Shown piece by piece: positions 17,211-21,830 of a stretch of 21,830 nucleotides of DNA; the first letter of the stretch is position 1, and each line of letters begins with the position of its first letter. The translations under genes were made by a program, and so were the position numbers. The notes beneath the pieces were generated by a model. The model saw only the letters and a list, made by a program, of their open reading frames with translations. It did no database searches and was not told where the DNA came from. Source of the DNA: an uncultured Phascolarctobacterium sp. (GTDB lineage Bacteria; Bacillota; Negativicutes; Acidaminococcales; Acidaminococcaceae). The stretch lies in contig USBV01000008.1 of NCBI GenBank assembly GCA_900553055.1, forward strand, positions 1 through 21,830, given 5' to 3'.

Positions 17211-18584
17211 TTATTGCTGCAGAATTTCTATCATTTCTTGAAGCTCTTTTTGCAAAGCCAAGTTAGTGTTTTTGTTTTTACTGATCTTTTCGTAAGCGTG
17301 GATGACCGTTGTGTGGTCGCGCCCGCCAAAAAGCTCGCCAATTTTGGGATAAGAAAGGTCGGCAAGTTCACGACATAAATACATGGCCACCTGGCGTGGA
17401 TGGGCAATATTTTGCGTGCGTTTTTTGTTGAAAAGTTCATCCTGCTTAATATTGTAATGCTCGGCAACGACCTTAGTAATGCCTTCAAAGGTAATCGTTC
17501 TTGTTTTTACAGTATTACCCATGTCGGAAAGCACCTTTTGCGCCGTTTCCATGGTAATGGGCATATCCATTAAGGAGGTGTAGGCCACAATTTTGGTATA
17601 GGCACCCTCTATCTCACGAATATTGGTCGCGATGTTCGTCGCTAAAAGGGTGATGACATCGTTGGGCATTTGAATATTATCGGAAAGAGCCTTTGTACGC
17701 AAAATGGCCATGCGTGTTTCGAGGTCGGGCGGCTGAATGTCGGCAGTAAGACCTTGGTCAAAGCGAGAGCGCAGCCTGTCCTCGAGGGTTTCGATTTCAC
17801 GCGGAGGCCGATCACTGGAGATAATAATTTGCTTATTAGCGTCCTTAAGCGCGTTAAAGGTGTGGAAAAACTCAACCTGCGTTTGCTCCTTGCCCTTTAA
17901 GAATTGAATATCGTCGATAATCAGGCAATCGATATTGCGATATTTTTGGCGAAAGGCTTCGGTGTTCTTATTTTGGATAGAATTGATAATTTCGTTGGTG
18001 AATTTTTCGCTGGTGGTATAAAGCACCTTCATGCCGGGGTTATTTTGCTTAATGCGGTTGCCGATAGCATGCATTAAGTGGGTTTTGCCAAGACCTACGC
18101 CGCCATACAGGAAAAGTGGGTTATAGGCGTGAGCGGGATTATTGGCAACAGCCTGAGCGGCAGCGTGCGCGAAGCGGTTGGAATTGCCAATGACAAAGGT
18201 TTCAAAAACAAATTTAGGATTTAAATTGCTTTCGTCTATTTGCTGCTCCGCAGTTTTTTCGGTGAATAATTGCTGCTGCTGTGTTTTGGTGGGGCGGGGC
18301 TCTAAGAGCTCTTCGCTTAAGGAGGCTTCACCCTCCATCGTTTCAATGATGAGGCTGATATTTTTACCCATAATATTCGAGAGAATGCCTTCGATGAGAT
18401 TGGCATAGTTTTCCTCGAGCATTGTTTTAAAGAAGCTGTTTTTGACGGCTACCTTGTAATATGTATCTGTAACCTCCAAGGGAATGATGGGCTTAATCCA
18501 CACATCAAAGATTTTTTCGTTGGCTGATTCCTTAAATTTATCCGTGCATTTAACCCAGATTTCTGCTAAATCATAGGAACTCAT
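17211..18584 (-). CDS. dnaA: Chromosomal replication initiator DnaA
   Basis: A 457-aa initiator that binds DnaA boxes, oligomerises and melts the origin. Domain I is at about 1-80. A short Gln/Glu-rich domain II linker (about 84-120) follows. The AAA+ domain has Walker A GGVGLGKT at 161-168, Walker B LIIDDIQFL and the Arg-finger region LEDRLRSRFDQGL. Domain IV has the DnaA signature FGGRDHTTVIHAYEKI. I chose the ATG at 18584 because AAAGGA lies 8 bp upstream; an ATG three codons earlier overlaps that ribosome binding site. DnaA boxes flank the gene on both sides. A promoter about 120 bp upstream has a DnaA box in its spacer, suggesting autorepression. Confidence 0.98.
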   Translation of the reverse strand: MSSYDLAEIWVKCTDKFKESANEKIFDVWIKPIIPLEVTDTYYKVAVKNSFFKTMLEENYANLIEGILSNIMGKNISLIIETMEGEASLSEELLEPRPTKTQQQQLFTEKTAEQQIDESNLNPKFVFETFVIGNSNRFAHAAAQAVANNPAHAYNPLFLYGGVGLGKTHLMHAIGNRIKQNNPGMKVLYTTSEKFTNEIINSIQNKNTEAFRQKYRNIDCLIIDDIQFLKGKEQTQVEFFHTFNALKDANKQIIISSDRPPREIETLEDRLRSRFDQGLTADIQPPDLETRMAILRTKALSDNIQMPNDVITLLATNIATNIREIEGAYTKIVAYTSLMDMPITMETAQKVLSDMGNTVKTRTITFEGITKVVAEHYNIKQDELFNKKRTQNIAHPRQVAMYLCRELADLSYPKIGELFGGRDHTTVIHAYEKISKNKNTNLALQKELQEMIEILQQ

Positions 18585-18702
18585 ACAGTACATCCTTTCC
18601 TATAATAATTTTATAATAATCAAGACGGCGGGCTGCGGCGCTAGGCTAAAAAGCAGCCAAAGCCGTATAATTTCTGGATGAGGGTACATTTATCTACCTA
18701 AT

Positions 18703-18731
18703 ATTGTAACAGACTGTGGATAACTTCGCAA
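18703..18731 (-). promoter_or_regulatory. dnaA promoter with DnaA box in the spacer
   Basis: On the - strand a -35 TTGCGA (18726-18731), a 17-bp spacer and a -10 TACAAT (18703-18708) make a reasonable sigma-A promoter reading into dnaA. The perfect DnaA box TTATCCACA (18715-18723) fills most of the spacer, so bound DnaA would block RNA polymerase. Autorepression of dnaA in this way is known in other bacteria; here it is inferred from position. Confidence 0.7.
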
Positions 18732-18779
18732 ATATTAAAGAAAATTTCTTCAAAGCCCCGAAAAATAGGCGTTTTCTAC

Positions 18780-18808
18780 TTGACGAAACTTTTATTTTCC
18801 CATATAAT
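18780..18808 (+). promoter_or_regulatory. Strong sigma-A promoter for rpmH
   Basis: TTGACG (18780-18785), an exact 17-bp spacer and a consensus TATAAT (18803-18808) point into rpmH, giving a leader of about 130 nt. It is the strongest promoter visible on the + strand. Confidence 0.88.
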
Positions 18809-18846
18809 ATTTCAGTAATACCTTGCATGGTTGCAGTGCGCCTATT

Positions 18847-18874
18847 TTGCCGTGCTGCGAGCAGTGGGTATAAA
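18847..18874 (+). promoter_or_regulatory. Possible second promoter for rpmH
   Basis: TTGCCG (18847-18852), a 16-bp spacer and TATAAA (18869-18874) could form a weaker promoter nearer the gene. It lies within the leader made from the upstream promoter. Confidence 0.4.
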
Positions 18875-18943
18875 AACAACAGCTATCAATTCAGATATAT
18901 GGAATTTGATAAAATTTTGCGGTGGATAAGGAGGGAATACTGA

Positions 18944-19078
18944 ATGAAACGTACTTTTCAACCTAACAATCTCAGAAGAAAAAGAACTCATGGTTTCAGA
19001 GAAAGAATGAAAACTTTGGGCGGTCGTCAAGTTCTCAAAAGAAGACGTGCTAGAGGCAGAAAGAAATTGTCTGCATAA
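18944..19078 (+). CDS. rpmH: Ribosomal protein bL34
   Basis: A 44-aa, very basic protein that fits in the large ribosomal subunit. The sequence starts [19 protein letters not shown] and ends in an Arg/Lys-rich GRKKLSA, full length for bL34. AAGGAGGG lies 8 bp before the ATG. It is the first gene of the right arm and is followed by a hairpin terminator before rnpA. Confidence 0.98.
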   Translation: MKRTFQPNNLRRKRTHGFRERMKTLGGRQVLKRRRARGRKKLSA

Positions 19079-19084
19079 CATTAT

Positions 19085-19114
19085 AAAATAGGCCGCGCAA
19101 GTGGCCTATTTTTT
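19085..19114 (+). terminator. Intrinsic terminator or attenuator between rpmH and rnpA
   Basis: A 10-bp stem (AAAATAGGCC at 19085-19094 with GGCCTATTTT at 19103-19112) and an 8-nt loop run into six T on the + strand. It would end most rpmH transcripts and let fewer continue to rnpA, lowering RNase P protein relative to bL34. Confidence 0.8.
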
Positions 19115-19137
19115 CCATGCGGGCAGGAGTGCATTTA

Positions 19138-19497
19138 ATGCAAAGAAAGAAGTTTACTTTTAAGAAGATCAATAAGCTGAAATCGAAAAAAAGCTTTCAG
19201 TTTGTCTATGGCAAGGGACGCACTGTGGTGGATCCACTTTCCGTATTTTACATCTTGGCCGACCAAGGCGAGGATGTGAAAATTGGCTTGGCTGTTGGTA
19301 AAAAGCTGGGCTGTGCGGTGGTTCGCAACAGAGTCAAGCGTTTGATGCGTGAAGTTTTCCGCATGCATCAGGCAAAGCTTAAAAAAGGTTATCATATAGT
19401 TTGGGTGGCCCGTCAAAAGCTGACGAAGGCCGATTTAAAGACTTTTGAGCGAGTTTTTTTAAGACTAGTGAAGAGAGCAGACTTGCTGCAGGAATAA
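19138..19497 (+). CDS. rnpA: Ribonuclease P protein component
   Basis: The 119-aa protein subunit of RNase P, which helps the catalytic RNA trim tRNA 5' leaders. The family motif [10 protein letters not shown] is at residues 63-72, with the usual basic N-terminus ([24 protein letters not shown]). I chose the ATG at 19138 because AGGAG ends 8 bp before it. In-frame starts at 19117 (ATG) and 19129 (GTG) are ahead of or inside that site; the first overlaps the end of the terminator region. It follows rpmH as in nearly all bacteria. Confidence 0.95.
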   Translation: MQRKKFTFKKINKLKSKKSFQFVYGKGRTVVDPLSVFYILADQGEDVKIGLAVGKKLGCAVVRNRVKRLMREVFRMHQAKLKKGYHIVWVARQKLTKADLKTFERVFLRLVKRADLLQE

Positions 19498-19507
19498 GGA
19501 TATGCCT

Positions 19508-19717
19508 ATGAGCAGGATACTGATTTTATGTATAAGATTTTACCAAATCTTTATTTCGCCTTTATTCCCACCGACGTGTAGGTTTTACCCTACCTGCTCG
19601 GCCTATGCGATTGAGGCGATACAGAAAAAAGGACCTGTACGTGGATTATGGCTGGCCCTCAAAAGGATTTGCAAATGTCACCCCTTTAATCCTGGCGGTT
19701 ATGATCCGGTGAAATAA
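19508..19717 (+). CDS. yidD: Membrane protein insertion efficiency factor YidD
   Basis: A 69-aa small amphipathic protein that sits at the inner face of the membrane and helps YidC-dependent insertion. Family hallmarks are [37 protein letters not shown] and four conserved cysteines. I chose the ATG at 19508, with AAGGA 7 bp upstream, because it gives the usual M-x-R-I-L-x-L-x-x-I-R-F-Y-Q start. An ATG two codons earlier is possible. It is 10 bp after rnpA and ahead of yidC. Confidence 0.93.
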   Translation: MSRILILCIRFYQIFISPLFPPTCRFYPTCSAYAIEAIQKKGPVRGLWLALKRICKCHPFNPGGYDPVK

Positions 19718-19758
19718 GAATTGAGCAAACAACACTTTGTTTTTAAGGAGTGATATTT

Positions 19759-20388
19759 TTGGATTTTCTCAGCAATATCGTTCAACAAGTAATTACTGTA
19801 ATCTATAGCTTTCTCCAAGGCATTGGTTTTGCTAACTATGGTGTAGCAATTATTATTATGACGGTTTTAGTGAAGCTGCTTTTGTATCCCCTGACTAAAA
19901 AGCAGATTGAATCCACTAAAGCTATGATGGAACTGCAACCGAAAATGAAGGCCATCCAAGAAAAATATAAGGACGACAAGCAACGTCTGAATATGGAGCT
20001 GGCTAATCTTTATAAAAGCGAGGGTGTAAACCCGTTGGCAGGCTGCCTGCCCTTACTGGTACAAATGCCGATTATGATTGGTATTTTCTATGGTATCCGT
20101 GATTTCCATTACGAAGGCTCTGCTTCCTTCCTGTGGATGCAAAGCATCTCCAATCCGGACCCGACCTATATCCTGCCGGTATTGTCTGCTTTGACTACCT
20201 TTATTGCTTCTAAGCAAACCATGCCTGCTGGTGGCGGTGCCCAGAACAAGATGATGATGTACTTCATGCCCTTGTTCATTGGTTATATCAGCTTAACCTT
20301 CCCCGGTGGCTTGGTGCTGTATTGGGTAGTAATGAACATTATGCAGATCGGCCAACAATATATGATGGATAAGGCGGCTGCTAAGTAA
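19759..20388 (+). CDS. yidC: Membrane protein insertase YidC (short form)
   Basis: A 209-aa Oxa1/YidC/Alb3-family insertase that places membrane proteins in the bilayer with or without SecYEG. The hydrophilic groove region is at about 27-110, with the coiled KKQIESTKAMMELQPKMKAIQEKYKDD hairpin, then LAGCLPLLVQMPIMIGIFYGI. Further hydrophobic segments follow at about 120-200. The groove's conserved Arg (as in SpoIIIJ R73) is Lys39 here, as in chloroplast Alb3. There is no lipoprotein signal peptide, unlike many Gram-positive YidC. I chose a TTG start at 19759 with AAGGAG 8 bp upstream; a GTG at 19750 lies inside that site. Confidence 0.93.
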   Translation: MDFLSNIVQQVITVIYSFLQGIGFANYGVAIIIMTVLVKLLLYPLTKKQIESTKAMMELQPKMKAIQEKYKDDKQRLNMELANLYKSEGVNPLAGCLPLLVQMPIMIGIFYGIRDFHYEGSASFLWMQSISNPDPTYILPVLSALTTFIASKQTMPAGGGAQNKMMMYFMPLFIGYISLTFPGGLVLYWVVMNIMQIGQQYMMDKAAAK

Positions 20389-20407
20389 TCAGTAAGGAGT
20401 GAGAGAG

Positions 20408-21331
20408 ATGGCTTTTGTTGAAAAAACTGGTAAGACTGTGGATGAAGCTGTAGCCGAGGCTTTAAAGGCTTTAAATATTACTGCTGACCAAGCTGAAATT
20501 GAAGTTTTGGAAGAAGGCAAAAAAGCATTTTTGGGCTTTTTTGGTGGCAAGAACGCAAAGGTACGCGTTACTGTGAAGGAAGCTGTTGCTCCGACTGAGG
20601 CTGCCAAGGAAGAGGCTGCTGAAAAAACCTTTAGCGAGGCTGCAAGCGAAGCAGTGAGCGCCGTTAAGGAAGCAACTACTATTGCTGTAAGCACAGTTTC
20701 TAAAAATATTTCTAAAAAGGCTGACGAGCTGAAGGAGCAAGCATCTGACGCAGCTGAAGAGCTTGGTAAAAAGGCAGCTGCTGCTAAGGATCAGGCTGTG
20801 GATTCTGCAATTTCTACCTTGGAATCCATGAAGAGCGAGCGTCCTGCACGCGAGCCGCGCAAATATGCTGTGAATGACGAATCTGTTAACGCCGCTAAGG
20901 AATTCCTGCAAAAGGTATTCAATGCGATGAAGATTGAAGTGGTTATGGAAAAATTCATCAATAAAAATGATGGTAGCGTAACCTTTAAGCTGCATGGCGA
21001 CGATATGGGCATTCTGATTGGCAAGCACGGCCAAACTCTGGACAGCCTGCAATATCTGACCAATTTGGTAGCTAACAAAAACAGCAATGAACGCGTGCGT
21101 GTAATCATTGATGTGGAGGATTATCGTGACCGCCGCATTGATACCCTCACTCGTTTGGCAAATCGTTTGGCTGACAAGGTAAAACGCACTGGTGAGCGTG
21201 TAGCCCTAGAGCCGATGAATCCCCATGAACGTAAAATCATCCATATGGCCCTGCAGGGCGATCGCCGGGTTACGACCCTTAGCGAGGGCGATGAACCGTA
21301 CCGTCATGTGGTAATTGAATTGAAAAAATAA
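20408..21331 (+). CDS. jag: Jag/KhpB RNA-binding protein
   Basis: A 307-aa RNA-binding protein (Jag, also KhpB/EloR). The Jag_N domain is at about 1-54, with GKTVDEAVAEAL and KKAFLGFFGGKNAKV. A long Ala/Glu/Lys-rich linker (about 58-150) follows. The KH domain with IGKHG is at 204-208, and the R3H motif R275-x3-H279 is in the NPHERKIIHMAL helix near the end. In other Bacillota it binds RNA together with KhpA and influences cell division and elongation. I chose the ATG at 20408, with AAGGAG 8 bp upstream, over an in-frame GTG at 20399. It follows yidC by 19 bp, the conserved order. Confidence 0.94.
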   Translation: MAFVEKTGKTVDEAVAEALKALNITADQAEIEVLEEGKKAFLGFFGGKNAKVRVTVKEAVAPTEAAKEEAAEKTFSEAASEAVSAVKEATTIAVSTVSKNISKKADELKEQASDAAEELGKKAAAAKDQAVDSAISTLESMKSERPAREPRKYAVNDESVNAAKEFLQKVFNAMKIEVVMEKFINKNDGSVTFKLHGDDMGILIGKHGQTLDSLQYLTNLVANKNSNERVRVIIDVEDYRDRRIDTLTRLANRLADKVKRTGERVALEPMNPHERKIIHMALQGDRRVTTLSEGDEPYRHVVIELKK

Positions 21332-21337
21332 TAGCTT

Positions 21338-21370
21338 ATAACCCAGTAGTAAGATACTGGGTTATATTTT
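21338..21370 (+). terminator. Intrinsic terminator after jag
   Basis: An 11-bp perfect stem (21338-21348 with 21355-21365) and a 6-nt loop are followed by ATTTTATT. It ends the rpmH-jag operon and separates it from mnmE. Confidence 0.85.
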
Positions 21371-21398
21371 ATTCTGAGATAAAGGAAGGAGGGCGCAC

Positions 21399-21830
21399 AT
21401 GGCAGAGGATACTATCAGCGCCGTAATTACTGCTTTAGGAGAGGGTGCCGTGGGCATTGTGCGCATTAGCGGCGAGCGAGCACTAGCTGTGGGCGAGCGT
21501 TTATTTAAGGCAGCCTCTGGCAAGGCCTTGGCAGCTTATGCTGCTAATACCATGGTTTATGGCCATGTTTATGATGAGGACGGCAGCTTGGTGGATGAAG
21601 TTCTGGCTGTGTATATGAGGGGACCACGCTCCTATACGGCTGAGGATGTTGTAGAAATCCAGTGCCACGGCGGCCTGCAATCCTTAAAGAAGATTTTAGC
21701 CTTGACCTATGCTGCCGGCGCAAGACCGGCGGAGGCGGGCGAGTTTACTAAACGAGCCTTTTTAAACGGACGTATCGATTTAACGCAGGCCGAAGCAGTG
21801 ATGGACATTATCCGCTCGCGCAGCGAGGCC
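21399..21830 (+). CDS. mnmE: tRNA modification GTPase MnmE (5' part, cut by the window edge)
   Basis: The first 144 codons of MnmE (TrmE), the GTPase that with MnmG adds the carboxymethylaminomethyl group to wobble U34 of tRNAs. The N-terminal formyl-THF-binding domain is recognisable: TISAVITALGEGAVGIVRISG, then RSYTAEDVVEIQCHGG and AEAGEFTKRAFLNGRIDLTQAEAV. The G domain and the C-terminal CxGK would lie beyond the edge. AAGGAGGG sits 5 bp before the ATG. mnmG, rsmG and parAB/noc would be expected further right by usual gene order. Confidence 0.97.
   Translation, partial: MAEDTISAVITALGEGAVGIVRISGERALAVGERLFKAASGKALAAYAANTMVYGHVYDEDGSLVDEVLAVYMRGPRSYTAEDVVEIQCHGGLQSLKKILALTYAAGARPAEAGEFTKRAFLNGRIDLTQAEAVMDIIRSRSEA

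Larger units (their letters stand above)
18585..18943. other. Upstream origin region and divergent dnaA/rpmH promoter region
   Basis: This 359-bp gap holds no gene I believe. It contains the dnaA promoter (- strand) and the rpmH promoter (+ strand), a perfect DnaA box at 18715-18723, and weaker boxes at 18690-18698 (two mismatches) and 18921-18929 (- strand TTATCCACC). The dnaA leader contains a GC-rich inverted repeat with arms GGCTGC (18630-18635) and GCAGCC about 16 bp further on. An 18716-18943 open frame on the + strand runs straight through the rpmH promoter and is not credible. Confidence 0.7.

Noticed and set aside
18716..18943. A 75-codon + strand frame just upstream of rpmH
   Set aside because: It begins inside a DnaA box and contains the rpmH promoter, and its sequence has no recognisable family.

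Overview
This window is a chromosomal replication-origin region of a low-to-moderate GC Bacillota. The gene content and order suggest the Negativicutes, possibly a Phascolarctobacterium-like organism, but that placement is inference from layout and protein features. No rRNA gene is inside the window to confirm it. Transcription diverges from the dnaA/rpmH gap. To the right (+ strand) lie rpmH, rnpA, yidD, yidC, khpB/jag and the start of mnmE, the usual Bacillota right arm. To the left (- strand) lie dnaA, dnaN, a yaaA-type S4 protein, recF, a DUF721/DciA-like protein with a zinc ribbon, remB, gyrB, a 99-aa unknown, a thiamine pyrophosphokinase, a TSUP-family transporter and gyrA. Nearly all genes therefore run away from the origin on the leading strand.

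The origin appears bipartite. The 260-bp dnaA-dnaN gap holds at least seven DnaA boxes or near-boxes. At its dnaN end a DnaA box, a run of DnaA-trio triplets and a nearly pure AT tract lie in the same order as the Bacillus subtilis basal unwinding element. A second part, upstream of dnaA, has a perfect DnaA box inside the spacer of a recognisable dnaA promoter, next to a strong divergent promoter for rpmH. Two perfect parS sites (16-bp ParB/Noc-type palindromes) lie about 6 kb to the left. Both are inside the N-terminal coding region of the thiamine pyrophosphokinase and both are read as FHVKH. This is the most unusual arrangement in the window.

Left of gyrA the content becomes ordinary accessory and housekeeping genes: a MATE efflux transporter; a small secreted protein with a Gly/His tail on the + strand; a PAP2-family membrane phosphatase; a three-gene redox operon (GlpA-like FAD protein with a BFD iron-sulfur domain, GlpB-like FAD/NAD protein, DUF1667 Cys-rich protein); and a small secreted His/Pro-rich protein with a glycine-zipper tail. 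Intrinsic terminators separate these units. At the extreme left a textbook sigma-A promoter and the conserved rRNA leader motif read out of the window, so a 16S rRNA gene probably begins just beyond position 1.

Several starts were moved to fit ribosome binding sites: dnaA, rnpA, yidD, yidC (TTG start), jag, the PAP2 gene and the 4917 secreted protein. I found no CRISPR array, insertion sequence, tRNA or defence gene.
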